This document shows positions 1 to 9,593 of a DNA stretch of 38,875 nt, one piece after another. A model generated the notes under the pieces. That model was not told the DNA's origin. It searched no databases and was given only the letters and a program-made list of their open reading frames with translations. How positions within the stretch are numbered: the first letter of the stretch is position 1; every line of letters starts with the position of its first letter. The translations under genes were made by a program, and so were the position numbers. This DNA comes from Acidimicrobiaceae bacterium (GTDB lineage Bacteria > Actinomycetota > Acidimicrobiia > Acidimicrobiales > UBA8592), in the NCBI GenBank assembly GCA_002712325.1, contig PATH01000011.1, forward strand, positions 2,094 to 40,968, read 5' to 3'.

Positions 1-561
1 CTCTCGACGGAACTGAGCTAGCTCGTTTCGGGCACCATTAAAATGATTTTTCTCAGCAATTTTAGCAACAACCATCCGTAACTCATCTTCATCTATCCCA
101 TACTTCTTTGCATAAGCTGGGAGAACAAGACTGTACATTGCCGCCGCAGTTAGAGTTCGATTTGTTCCAGCTGTCGGCATTGGGAAGGCATTCAAACCTT
201 GGTACCCGCTGTCCTTGACCTTTTCCACACCTACAGCCATTGCCGTATCATAAGCTCCACTGGCTACTGCATAGCATGCTTGTCTGAGAGCTTCCGACCC
301 TGTTGCACAGTAGTTTTCAACTCTGGTAACTGGTTTACCGTGAAGTTTCATTGGCATAGATAGTGTCAATCCACTCATACCACTTTGAGCAGTACCTACC
401 CAGTACGCATCGATGTCCTCAGCGGTCAGTTCTACTGCTTGCAAAGTTTGCGTCGTCGCATCTATCAATAAGTCATCAGCACTTTTATCCCAGTGTTCTT
501 TAAAAGGGGTACAGCCTATTGAGATAATGGCAACCTTATCTTTGATCCCATTCGATGCCAT
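1..561 (-). CDS. thiolase / SCP-x-like acetyl-CoA acetyltransferase (3' end truncated by window edge)
   Basis: Reverse translation from ATG at 561 gives MASNGIKDKVAIISIGCTPFKEHWDKSADDLLIDATTQTLQAVELTAEDIDAYWVGTAQSG...VTRVENYCATGSEALRQACYAVASGAYDTAMAVGVEKV, with a thiolase active-site-type Cys in NYCATGSEAL; runs off the window. Confidence 0.8.
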   Translation of the reverse strand, partial: MASNGIKDKVAIISIGCTPFKEHWDKSADDLLIDATTQTLQAVELTAEDIDAYWVGTAQSGMSGLTLSMPMKLHGKPVTRVENYCATGSEALRQACYAVASGAYDTAMAVGVEKVKDSGYQGLNAFPMPTAGTNRTLTAAAMYSLVLPAYAKKYGIDEDELRMVVAKIAEKNHFNGARNELAQFRRE

Positions 562-563
562 AG

Positions 564-2012
564 TTATTCCTTTGTAGATCGTAACGGACGGACTTTCCAA
601 AAGTAATTATGGATCCCGTCTGCGGTAAATAATTTCCGAAAAGTAGGTTCTACGCTCATCCCTATCTCTACTTCATTTGCTCCTACATCGGTTATTTCTA
701 TTGGTATTCGTCCTCCATTATCAAAGTCCACCACAGCAAATACCACTGGTGGGTTCTGTGAGTAAACTAGGTGGTCAACGGTAAATGTGGTGACAGTACC
801 GATGGAGGAAGCCATTGTCTGGGTTAACATAGCATCGCTGTTATCATTTTCATCGATTGATAGGCGTGACGGGGGCATATGAATAAGTCCCGATTGGTCG
901 CCACGTGATGCAACAAAGCCATGCTTCCAGCTTGATTCTCTTTTTGAAGCAGACGCAGAGATCCGAGAGGGTGCGGGTCGATTCGGTGGTTGAACAGGTA
1001 GCATTTCTCGCCACTGAAGAAATTTCCCATAGGAAACATCAGATCGGTTTTCGATTTGGTCTTCAATTGGATTCACAACTTTATTGTCACTTGTAACTTC
1101 AAAGATCAGTATCTCAACACCATCGTTGAAAGAACATAAGGCTACATTTTGCCCTACCTCGGCATGTTCCAATGCAGAAAGGAGAAGCAAGCCTGCTTCG
1201 GCGGCACCCGCGTTTCCAATGCTTGAAGCAACATTATCTTGGAAACTTTCAGCAGTGATAACTTTAGTAGCTTGACGTTTCACTCTTTCATTTTGGCCAG
1301 ACAAAATTACAGTACTCACATCGCTTTCTTGGAGACTGCTATTCGCTAAAGCTTGAGTCCATGCTTCCTTAATCAATGGAAGGTAGGCATCTTCTACGAA
1401 ACGCGACTCCCATTGCTTTGCTACTTTTTCTCGAGGGTTACGCCACCTATCTATGAATTCCAATGTTTCGGAAGACCCGCCAAGATACCTAGCCAGTAGC
1501 TGGTCATCATTTGCATCACCGATCAGGAAAGCAACTGCTGCATCACCACCTAGACCTTCGTCAGGGCTTGATGGCAAACCTCCACGTATATCTGCTTGAA
1601 CGAGCAACACAGTTTGATTTGAAGTTAGCGCTGTTTTCATAGCACCAATTCCTGATTTCAAAGCTCCATTAAAGTCATATGCTGAGATAGTTTTGGGTAA
1701 TTGAAGTGCAGAATGAATCACGTTTGCGTTTGTCTTTTCCAAATAAGGTGGTTCTGAGGTCGTAAACCACAATGCTTCAGGTTTAGCATCCCCCCCTGCA
1801 GAAACAATCATTCGGGCAGCTTCGAAACCCATTGTGACTGTATCCTCATCATGTGCTGCTACTGATCGAGTACCAGATGCACTGCCCGTGCCGAAAAAAT
1901 CAGTTATATCTGTTCGCTTCAATCGGTAGTGCGGTATATAGGCTGCACTTTTGACAATTCCTCTCACGCTCTTATTGTAGTGATTTTTGTGCAACGTGAG
2001 TGATGGTCGCAA
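564..2012 (-). CDS. HMG-CoA synthase-like (thiolase-fold) protein fused to a C-terminal DUF35/OB-fold domain
   Basis: 482-aa ORF; N-terminal KASIII/HMGCS-like pattern (VRGIVKSAAYIPHYRL..., GGDAAVAFLIGD, SSIGNAGAAEAGLLLLSAL) and C-terminal OB-fold-like region (TVDHLVYSQNPPVVFAVVDFDNGGRIPIEITD). The true start may be the internal GTG before RGIVKSAAY. Confidence 0.7.
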   Translation of the reverse strand: MRPSLTLHKNHYNKSVRGIVKSAAYIPHYRLKRTDITDFFGTGSASGTRSVAAHDEDTVTMGFEAARMIVSAGGDAKPEALWFTTSEPPYLEKTNANVIHSALQLPKTISAYDFNGALKSGIGAMKTALTSNQTVLLVQADIRGGLPSSPDEGLGGDAAVAFLIGDANDDQLLARYLGGSSETLEFIDRWRNPREKVAKQWESRFVEDAYLPLIKEAWTQALANSSLQESDVSTVILSGQNERVKRQATKVITAESFQDNVASSIGNAGAAEAGLLLLSALEHAEVGQNVALCSFNDGVEILIFEVTSDNKVVNPIEDQIENRSDVSYGKFLQWREMLPVQPPNRPAPSRISASASKRESSWKHGFVASRGDQSGLIHMPPSRLSIDENDNSDAMLTQTMASSIGTVTTFTVDHLVYSQNPPVVFAVVDFDNGGRIPIEITDVGANEVEIGMSVEPTFRKLFTADGIHNYFWKVRPLRSTKE

Positions 2013-2023
2013 CGTTCAAGAGT

Positions 2024-3211
2024 CTAACCGACACCTTTTTTATATAGCAAGAGAAGGTCTTCGTCGCTTTGCGCTTCTAAAAGAGCATCCGTCCACCGGT
2101 GAAATCTCTGTCCACCTTCTTCGTTTCGGCCAAAATAAAAGTGAGATTTTGCTCCAGTTTTAACTGTTTTTTGGATCCTGTTTCCTGTGAAATAGTCTTC
2201 TTCCGCTACTACATAACGGAGAAATTCCATTGTTCTAGCAATTTCTTCTTTTTGCTCAGAGTTAGGCTCAAAGGTAGCAAGGAAATTCTGATGGGTTACC
2301 GATGTGTCGGGGTCAGCTCCGGGAAATAGTTGCGAAATCATGTAGATGTGCCCACCAGCTTCAAAGGAAGCGATTGAGATATGGGGAAAGATTGTCCATA
2401 CTCCACTCACTAATTTTGTATGAGACCATTCTTCTTCAGGAATATCAACTAGGTCTAGCAATCTGTGGTCAGGTGCTTGTACTCGTTGATGGGGACCCCA
2501 ATTATCAAAAATAGATTTGTTGTTATATTCAGGGCCGAAGGTATTTTTATGAAGTATTGGCAAGTGATAAAAATCAAGATATCCATCGTATGCAACTTTC
2601 CAGTTTGGGCCTTCAATTGTTTGTTGCCCGACTAGATGGCAGTTAGCAAGGTCATGACTCTCTAAATACTCGTCATATCCAGCTAAAAATTCGTTCAAGT
2701 GCAAATCTGTCTTTGGAGTAATGGAGCCCCAAATAATCCCTACCCTCTCCTCAACATTTAATGGCGTTAAGCCAAGGCAAGAAGTATCGACTTCACCAAA
2801 TTCTTTCTCGTCAAGTATTGCGACCAGATCTCCTGCCAAGTTATATGTCCATGCGTGATATGGGCATGCAAAGCTTCTTGCACGGCCTTTTCCTTCGTCT
2901 AGTATTTGTGCCCCTCTGTGGCTACACATATTGACGAAGCCTCCTACACTTCCATCTCTGTCTCTGACGAGGATTAAGGGAACACCGCAAACTTCCATCG
3001 CTTTATAATCACCGGGCTTTTGCAGCTCGCATGAGAATCCTAAAACCAGAGGAACTCGTCCGAAAATTAATTCCATTTCAGCTTTCCAACGTTCCTCATT
3101 GAAATAGTTTTGTACAGGTATTTCTACTACCGTTTCAGCAAGTGGTACGGTTCCATTCACAGCATGATGTATATGACCTCGTGCTAGTTCAATTAACTTC
3201 TCTCTCGACAT
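2024..3211 (-). CDS. aromatic ring-hydroxylating oxygenase, Rieske [2Fe-2S] alpha subunit-like
   Basis: Rieske motif CSHRGAQ...CPYHAW; DGYLDFYHLPILH resembles the mononuclear iron site. Confidence 0.85.
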   Translation of the reverse strand: MSREKLIELARGHIHHAVNGTVPLAETVVEIPVQNYFNEERWKAEMELIFGRVPLVLGFSCELQKPGDYKAMEVCGVPLILVRDRDGSVGGFVNMCSHRGAQILDEGKGRARSFACPYHAWTYNLAGDLVAILDEKEFGEVDTSCLGLTPLNVEERVGIIWGSITPKTDLHLNEFLAGYDEYLESHDLANCHLVGQQTIEGPNWKVAYDGYLDFYHLPILHKNTFGPEYNNKSIFDNWGPHQRVQAPDHRLLDLVDIPEEEWSHTKLVSGVWTIFPHISIASFEAGGHIYMISQLFPGADPDTSVTHQNFLATFEPNSEQKEEIARTMEFLRYVVAEEDYFTGNRIQKTVKTGAKSHFYFGRNEEGGQRFHRWTDALLEAQSDEDLLLLYKKGVG

Positions 3212-3278
3212 TTCCCCTCCGGTCTACATATAGTTTTGCATGAAATAGGTGCCTGTGTCATTTCGGATAAATATTACC

Positions 3279-3986
3279 TTAATCTCTGCATTTTCCGCTT
3301 GAAACCCCAGATAGATCGTATCCTTCCGCGACTTTAACAAACTCTGAGCTTGAGATGCCGTAAGAAATCTCATTTTGGATAGTTGATCTTGAAAATATCA
3401 ATCCGACCACCTGTCCTTTTGCATTAATTATCGGCCCTCCTGAGTCTCCTGCAGTTACGTCAGCCGATAACTCCAAACCAGACCGAGTATGCTTGCCCTC
3501 GCCATAAATATCTGCGATCACAATGTTGAGCAGTCTCAAAACCGTAACAGGGATATTCTCTACAAATCCCTGACCCCCGACCAGAATGGAGCCCCTTTGA
3601 TTTTCTTTGGGTTCTGCGACTTGAAGAGGAGTTATTGTAATATCAGGACTTTTCAAAAGTGCTAAATCAGTTTCGAAGTCAGCTTTGATCGGATACGTAG
3701 TACTTCTATTCCCATTGAAATCAATCACCTCTATCTTCTCAATTCCCGCTATGACATGAGCGTTCGTCAGAATCCCCTCCTCAATAAGAACTCCCGTGCC
3801 AAAAGAGCTTTTCCCACATGCTAGACCTTCGACTATGAACACAGAGTTTCGAGCTTCATTTAGGACCTGATCCGGAACAGGCATCTCTTGACGTCCACAG
3901 CTCAAGGAGATCAAGATTAGACATATCAATGCCGATTTCACTGGAGCTTGCTTGAACATATCTAAAACAGTAGCCCCACTTAACAT
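3279..3986 (-). CDS. trypsin-like (S1) serine protease, probable lipoprotein
   Basis: N-terminal hydrophobic segment with lipobox-like LISLSC; catalytic triad-like TNAHVI, DLALL, TAGDSGGP. Real start may be the internal Met (MFKQAPVKS, ~3959). Confidence 0.75.
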   Translation of the reverse strand: MLSGATVLDMFKQAPVKSALICLILISLSCGRQEMPVPDQVLNEARNSVFIVEGLACGKSSFGTGVLIEEGILTNAHVIAGIEKIEVIDFNGNRSTTYPIKADFETDLALLKSPDITITPLQVAEPKENQRGSILVGGQGFVENIPVTVLRLLNIVIADIYGEGKHTRSGLELSADVTAGDSGGPIINAKGQVVGLIFSRSTIQNEISYGISSSEFVKVAEGYDLSGVSSGKCRD

Positions 3987-4048
3987 ATTAAGCGCTTAGG
4001 ATGAAGTCTTGGTTGGGCTAAAGAACTGTTACGTAAGGTAGGAAGAGA

Positions 4049-4939
4049 ATGACAGACCAAGAGATTCGAGGGGTCTGGATAGGGCTGAGTGGGTACATAC
4101 TTTGGGGGCTGTCCCCTATCTTTTGGAAAGCCTTGAATCAGGTTGAAGCTATGGACATCGTTTCCTGGCGTGTGATCTGCACATTTATCTTTGTCGTAAC
4201 CTGCAACTCACTACTTCGCTTAACAAGGCGGGGGAAAGTGGATCATTTACCTTTTTCCCGTAATAAGCTATCAGTCCTTGGAGGGGGTCTAATTGGGCTT
4301 AATTGGGCGATATTTGTTTGGGCAGTTGAATCAGAACGTGTGGTTGAAGCCTCATTAGGCTATTTCATGAATCCTTTAATGAATGTTTTTCTTGGTGTCG
4401 TCTTCCTTGGCGAAGCACTCAGGAAAGCGCAATGGCTTTCTGTAACTTTCGCTGCTGCAGGTGTGCTATGGCTTACAGTTACACTTAACGCCTTTCCTTG
4501 GGTATCTCTAACGTTAGCAATATCATTTGCGCTCTACGGTCTGATAAGGAAGGTCGCTCCAGCCAGTCCTCTCCAAGGGTTAAGAGTTGAGACTTCCGTC
4601 CTGCTAATCCCTGCAGTCGTTTTCGTTCTACTACGAGGTAACGCTGAAGAGAATCTAACGAGCGATACGACTACTGTAATCCTGATCTTGCTGTCTGGCA
4701 TGGTAACAGGCATTCCTCTACTGCTCTTTGCTTCTTCAGCTAAACGCATTCCCCTAAGTATCCTCGGAATATTGCAGTACATTACCCCTACAATCCAATT
4801 TCTACTTGGCGTTTTCGCATACAACGAAACCTTTGACGCTAACCGATTGATTGGGTACTCAATAATTTGGTCAGGTTTGGTTATCTTTGCACTAGATAGT
4901 TTTCGATTTACTTCTAAAGAGTCTGGGCAAAAGACATGA
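4049..4939 (+). CDS. rarD: EamA-family transporter, RarD type
   Basis: 296 aa; RarD-like start GLSGYILWGLSPIFWKAL, multiple hydrophobic segments, C-terminal LGVFAYNETFDANRLIGYSIIWSGL. Confidence 0.85.
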   Translation: MTDQEIRGVWIGLSGYILWGLSPIFWKALNQVEAMDIVSWRVICTFIFVVTCNSLLRLTRRGKVDHLPFSRNKLSVLGGGLIGLNWAIFVWAVESERVVEASLGYFMNPLMNVFLGVVFLGEALRKAQWLSVTFAAAGVLWLTVTLNAFPWVSLTLAISFALYGLIRKVAPASPLQGLRVETSVLLIPAVVFVLLRGNAEENLTSDTTTVILILLSGMVTGIPLLLFASSAKRIPLSILGILQYITPTIQFLLGVFAYNETFDANRLIGYSIIWSGLVIFALDSFRFTSKESGQKT

Positions 4940-5033
4940 ATGGAATTTTCTTAACTAATTCTTACTGTTCTTTAAAGATCCCTTTACTAATATTAGGAAT
5001 AATAAAGTCCAATCCAAGTGAAAGGACGGTCAG

Positions 5034-5543
5034 ATGACCATTAGAAATTTACGAAAGAATTTACTGGTAGCGATAGTCTCTTCTTCGTTATTAGCGGGAG
5101 TTGTCATTGCGATACCATTTGTCGCTAATGCAATGAACGGATCTACGGAAAAGGTGATGCTGTTAGAGGATACTGATGCTGCTACAGAAGATAAACAACG
5201 TAGCGATGTGAAGAGCGAAATGAAACAAGAGAGAGGCAAAGTACGCCATTTCCTTGGATCTGTAATGGAAAGCCTCGGAATAGAAAAAGCTGACATCGAA
5301 ACAGGAATACGCAACGGATCAACTCTCGGCGAAGTCGCAGAATCTAAGGGCATTTCAAATGAGGATCTCGCCTCAGCGATTACTTCGATAATGACAGAGA
5401 AATTAAATGAAGCAGTAGCCGAGGGTAAAATCACCGCCGATGAAGCTCTTGCGAAAGCTGACAACATTCAAGAACGAGCTCAACAACTGATAAATAAACC
5501 CCTTGACCAGAAACCTGGTAAAGGCCACAACCACAGAGGTTAA
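5034..5543 (+). CDS. small secreted protein of unknown function
   Basis: 169 aa; signal peptide-like N-terminus (LRKNLLVAIVSSSLLAGVVIAIPFVANA), SD GAAAGGA upstream, helical segments with IETGIRNGSTLGEVAESKGISNEDLASAI, His-rich C-terminus. Confidence 0.65.
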   Translation: MTIRNLRKNLLVAIVSSSLLAGVVIAIPFVANAMNGSTEKVMLLEDTDAATEDKQRSDVKSEMKQERGKVRHFLGSVMESLGIEKADIETGIRNGSTLGEVAESKGISNEDLASAITSIMTEKLNEAVAEGKITADEALAKADNIQERAQQLINKPLDQKPGKGHNHRG

Positions 5544-5590
5544 GGAGGTCATCTACCCCTCTCTGTAGCCTTACCCCTCAAGCTACGAAC

Positions 5591-5630
5591 TCCTGCCGGC
5601 TGGTTAATCTAGCCGGCAGGAATACTTTTT
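5591..5630 (+). terminator. Rho-independent terminator after the small secreted protein gene
   Basis: Perfect 11-bp inverted repeat TCCTGCCGGCT (5591-5601) / AGCCGGCAGGA (5611-5621), 9-nt loop, then TACTTTTT. Confidence 0.8.
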
Positions 5631-5704
5631 GCAGTTATAAGGAAGTCGAAAACTTAGATGCACTTATTTCATCTATCGTGATTGTCTGCACTACTCTTAA
5701 ATCC

Positions 5705-6679
5705 ATGCGTGCTTGGCAAGTATCCCAGCTGGGGAACCCTATTGATGTGCTGGAACTTAATGAAGTAGAAGAGATCTCTGATCCAATCGAAGGTCACGTT
5801 CAAGTTTCGATACAATCCGTTGGTATTTCCTTTCCTGATGTTCTTCAATGCAGAGGCGAATACCAGATAAAGCCAACGTTGCCTTGGACCCCTGGTGGTG
5901 AAAGCGCAGGTACTGTTACCAAAATTGGTGAAGGTGTTAGCGATATTGCGCTAGGAGATAGAGTAATGATGCTTGGAGGTGGCTTAATTGAACGAGTAAA
6001 TGTCCGAAGCACGGGAGTGTGGAAAATCCCTGACAATTTTGCTTACGAGAAAGCTGCAGCTGTTCCTGTGAATTATGGAACGACATGGTTCGCGCTTCAC
6101 CAAAGAGGAAATATACAATCTGGAGAAACTTTATTGGTCACTGGCGCTGCAGGCGGCACAGGATCTGCTGCAATACAATTAGGCAAAGCTGCGGGAGCTA
6201 ATGTAATTGCCGTTGCTGGTGGAACTGAAAAGACTGAGCAAGCAAAATTTCTTGGGGCAGACCATGTTATAGACCACCAAATAAATAGTAACTGGGTCGA
6301 CGAAGTTCGTGAATTTAGCAACGGCGGAGTTGACGTTGCATATGACCCCGTTGGAGGGGATACCACTCACCAAGTACGTAGGTGCATGGCTTGGGATGGC
6401 CGACTCCTTATTATCGGGTTTGTCGCTGGGATACCAGACTTACCTGCTAACCACATGCTCCTCAAAAACTACAGCGTCGTTGGTGTCCATTGGGGGGCTT
6501 CCTTAGGAAGAGACCCACAATCATTAAACGAACAAATGCATTCAGTCATAGCACTTGCAGAAAAGGGATTTGTCGATCCGTTGATCTTCCAACCATATGA
6601 ATTTGAAAACGGAGCGTTGGCGGTGCAGGATTTAGCTGATCGAAAAACCTGGGGGAAGGTTATAGTTCGTGTCGGGTGA
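5705..6679 (+). CDS. NADPH:quinone oxidoreductase / zinc-type alcohol dehydrogenase-like (MDR) protein
   Basis: MRAWQVSQLGNPIDVLELNEV..., nucleotide-binding motif VTGAAGGTGSAAIQLGKAAGA; ORF track extends to 5678 but homology-like start is the Met at 5705. Confidence 0.85.
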   Translation: MRAWQVSQLGNPIDVLELNEVEEISDPIEGHVQVSIQSVGISFPDVLQCRGEYQIKPTLPWTPGGESAGTVTKIGEGVSDIALGDRVMMLGGGLIERVNVRSTGVWKIPDNFAYEKAAAVPVNYGTTWFALHQRGNIQSGETLLVTGAAGGTGSAAIQLGKAAGANVIAVAGGTEKTEQAKFLGADHVIDHQINSNWVDEVREFSNGGVDVAYDPVGGDTTHQVRRCMAWDGRLLIIGFVAGIPDLPANHMLLKNYSVVGVHWGASLGRDPQSLNEQMHSVIALAEKGFVDPLIFQPYEFENGALAVQDLADRKTWGKVIVRVG

Positions 6680-7547
6680 TATTCCTGACAACTTTAATCA
6701 TCTTCGCGTACATCGCGAAGGAAGAGTCTTGAATGTTGAGATAGATAACCCCCCTATCAATCTAATAACTATTCCTCTTCTCCTTGACTTCATCAATCTA
6801 ACAAAATGGGCGCAAGACGATGGAGAAAGCACTGTTCTCGTCCTAAGAAGTAGCGTTGAAGGTTTCTTTATCGCTCACTTTGATGTTGAAGCACTTCTTT
6901 CAATGGATTCAGGTGAGAATAACGCCAGTGGTTCAATAACTTCCTTTGACGAATTATGCCTTCGGTTTCAGAAGATGAATAAGGTAACTATCTGCGTAAT
7001 TGAAGGAAGAGTCGGCGGAGGGGGAAGCGAAATAGCTATGTCATGCGATCTCAGGTTTGCTGCTTCTGAAACAGCTATTATGAACCAAATGGAGGTTCCG
7101 ATTGGAATAATTCCAGGTGGAGGTGGAACACAACGGTTACCGGCCCTAGTCGGGTACCCCCGAGCCTTAGAATTGATCATCGGAGGGCTTGATTTGGATG
7201 CAACTACTGGAGAGAAGTGGGGTTACTTCAACAGAACTCTGCCCAAACCTGAGCTTGACGTATATGTGCAAAAATTACTCAATCGCATAGCCAGCTTTAA
7301 TCCCGAATCTGTTAGATCTGCGAAAGAGGCACTCCAGGCCACGCAACCCGACTTTGTACCCGGATTAATCACAGAAAATATTCTTTTCAACGACAGAAAT
7401 AATTCCGACTCTGGCAAAAGATTAATGCAACTATTTCTTCAATTGGGTGGCCAAACAAAAAGTCAGGAGAGCAGAATAGAGGAATTCGCTTTAGAGGTTG
7501 CAAAAAATGCACTCGAGCCCGAGAATAACATTTCAGGGGAACCATGA
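6669..7547 (+). CDS. enoyl-CoA hydratase/isomerase family protein
   Basis: VEIDNPPINLITIPLL, VIEGRVGGGGSEIAMSCDLRFAA, PIGIIPGGGGTQRLPALVG; GTG start, overlaps the preceding gene. Confidence 0.85.
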   Translation: MSGDIPDNFNHLRVHREGRVLNVEIDNPPINLITIPLLLDFINLTKWAQDDGESTVLVLRSSVEGFFIAHFDVEALLSMDSGENNASGSITSFDELCLRFQKMNKVTICVIEGRVGGGGSEIAMSCDLRFAASETAIMNQMEVPIGIIPGGGGTQRLPALVGYPRALELIIGGLDLDATTGEKWGYFNRTLPKPELDVYVQKLLNRIASFNPESVRSAKEALQATQPDFVPGLITENILFNDRNNSDSGKRLMQLFLQLGGQTKSQESRIEEFALEVAKNALEPENNISGEP

Positions 7548-8206
7548 TAAAAGACATTGAGGAAATTCGATCTTTTCGAAGAAGCGGAAAATTCATGCAC
7601 ATCTTTTCAAAGATTTTCTCAAAGCACGATTTCCAAACCGAGTTAGACCTCCCTAAATCCTCCCCCATTATCTTCGCAGCGAATCACCGAAGTTTTTTTG
7701 ATGTCATAATTGCGTGGGCATTCTTTTCCTTAAGCGGAGTTAATTGTCATTGCTTCATACGCGCTGACTTGTTCAACAAGCCCCTCATGGGAACATGGTT
7801 GAGGAAAAATGGATGCATCGCAGCATCACGAAGCACAAGAGAAGAAGCTGAACTGCAAGCTATTAAGAAGCTAGAAGCCGGTTATGCAGTTGCAATCATG
7901 CCTGAAGGAAGACTCGTGCCTCCTAATGAAAGACCAGAAGGCGTAGGACAAGGACGCCCAGGTATCTCTCGAATTGCTCGTGCTACGGGAGCCACAATTG
8001 TTCCTGTCGCCATCACCGGAAGCGACATTGTATGGCCAATCGGTAAGGGGTTCCCTATTCCACGTCTGAAGCGTCCAATGATAAAAGTACGCTTTGGAGC
8101 ACCTTTCAACCTTCCATCCGATGATGATATCGATAATGCAAATCTTGTGATGCAAAAGATAAAGAGCCTCTTGGATTCAATGACGAATCCAAAACATAAT
8201 CCCTAG
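7544..8206 (+). CDS. 1-acylglycerol-3-phosphate acyltransferase (PlsC-like)
   Basis: Acyltransferase motif NHRSFFD, MPEGRLVP; ATGA overlap with preceding ORF. Confidence 0.8.
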   Translation: MIKDIEEIRSFRRSGKFMHIFSKIFSKHDFQTELDLPKSSPIIFAANHRSFFDVIIAWAFFSLSGVNCHCFIRADLFNKPLMGTWLRKNGCIAASRSTREEAELQAIKKLEAGYAVAIMPEGRLVPPNERPEGVGQGRPGISRIARATGATIVPVAITGSDIVWPIGKGFPIPRLKRPMIKVRFGAPFNLPSDDDIDNANLVMQKIKSLLDSMTNPKHNP

Positions 8207-9195
8207 CGCTGATCATCCCCCTGACGGAAGACTTTCGTAATTTCATTAATTGCATGAAGCAAATCATCCGACAAAGGATTCTCCACGGCATTAATTGCAT
8301 CATCCAACTGCGACGGTTTTGTAGCTCCGACAATAGGGGAAGTTATGACAGGATTCGCAAGAACCCATCCGATAGCAAGGTGCGCAAGAGTAATTCCCGC
8401 CTGATTCGCCAAAGGTTTAAGTGCATCTACGGTATCGTGCATCATATCATTCCAGTATCTATCTAGATATCGATCTCCCTGTCCTCCCTGCAACGTGAAC
8501 CTCGACCCATCTTCAGGACCACTACGTTTGTGCTTGCCTGTCAAAAATCCACCTGCAAGGGGGTTGTACGGAATGACCCCAATATCCGAAAACTTACATA
8601 GATCAAGAAGTTCACGTTCAGGCTGACGGAATAAGAGATTATAACGGGGCTGAACTACATCAAATCGGATTGTTTTTGATATCGATGCCTCACCTAGCGT
8701 TAGCGCCAATAACCAAGCTGGATAGTTACTACAACCGGCGTAAAGTATTTTTCCTTGCCGTACAAGGTCATCTAGAACTCCTAAGGTCTCATCTATCGGA
8801 GTTTCATAATCAGGGAAATGAACCTGGTAAAGGTCAATGTAATCGGTTTGGAGCCTTCTGAGAGAGTCTTCTACAGAATCTAAGATATTTCGTCTACTAG
8901 CACCACCCTGCCAAGGATTCTTTCCCGTAGGAGCCCAGAACTTAGTCGCAAGCACAACATCTTCCCTACGTGTCTTCATCCACCGGCCAATAATATTCTC
9001 CGTTTCACCTACCAAATCCGGAACTCCATTGGCTGGATATATATCAGCAGTATCGATGAAAGAAATACCTGCGTCTAAGGCATAGTTAAGAATGGAGTGA
9101 GATATATTTTCATCACACTGATTACCAAATGTCATAGTTCCAAGGCATAACCGAGAAACTTTCAAGCCTGTTCTCCCTAAACGTTTATGTTCCAT
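8203..9195 (-). CDS. aldo/keto reductase
   Basis: MEHKRLGRTGLKVSRLCLGTMTFG, FIDTADIYP, LATKFW, YIDLYQVHFPD, GCSNYPAW. Confidence 0.9.
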   Translation of the reverse strand: MEHKRLGRTGLKVSRLCLGTMTFGNQCDENISHSILNYALDAGISFIDTADIYPANGVPDLVGETENIIGRWMKTRREDVVLATKFWAPTGKNPWQGGASRRNILDSVEDSLRRLQTDYIDLYQVHFPDYETPIDETLGVLDDLVRQGKILYAGCSNYPAWLLALTLGEASISKTIRFDVVQPRYNLLFRQPERELLDLCKFSDIGVIPYNPLAGGFLTGKHKRSGPEDGSRFTLQGGQGDRYLDRYWNDMMHDTVDALKPLANQAGITLAHLAIGWVLANPVITSPIVGATKPSQLDDAINAVENPLSDDLLHAINEITKVFRQGDDQR

Positions 9196-9209
9196 CTTCT
9201 TCCATTCTC

Positions 9210-9593
9210 TTATATTGTTTGGCAGTCAGACCCGCAAGAGTGGTTATCGTTTGTGGAGCTCTGAGCAGGCCGATGCAAAATTCCGGAATCAAAAGATATC
9301 TTCCATAGTGAAGCACTGACATCAGAATTTTCAACCTTAGAGGCAATCCCATCAATAATCAGGCTGTAGCCTCCTACCTCTTTCGGTGGCCATAACATTG
9401 TTACCTGAGCGCAGTTTTTAAGATTTTTAGTTCCTCTTTTCCCAACAGTAAACACAAGGCCATCATTGTCTGTGACAAATGTTAAGTTTGCGACATGTGG
9501 ATGTCCGTCTGCAGTAGCTGAAATAAAATAGGTTGACGTCCCGAACTCTTCTATTGTTTTCAGAATATCTTTTGCCGATACGGGAATACTCAT
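9210..9593 (-). CDS. pyridoxamine 5'-phosphate oxidase-like FMN-binding protein
   Basis: FGTSTYFISATADGHPHVANLTFVTDNDGLVFTVGKRGTKNLKN; start assigned at MSIPV, giving a 4-nt overlap with the upstream gene. Confidence 0.6.
   Translation of the reverse strand: MSIPVSAKDILKTIEEFGTSTYFISATADGHPHVANLTFVTDNDGLVFTVGKRGTKNLKNCAQVTMLWPPKEVGGYSLIIDGIASKVENSDVSASLWKISFDSGILHRPAQSSTNDNHSCGSDCQTI

Noticed and set aside
824-1066. Many short ORFs in the track antisense to, or out of frame with, large genes (e.g. 824-1066 -, 4534-4824 -, 29212-29652 +, 30721-31242 +)
   Set aside because: They lie wholly inside well-supported conserved genes on another frame or strand, with no homology-like motifs; treated as spurious.
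5030-5467. 145-aa ORF antisense to the small secreted protein
   Set aside because: The sense ORF has an SD, signal peptide and terminator; the antisense ORF is Ser/Pro/Phe-rich, as expected for reverse reading of coding DNA.
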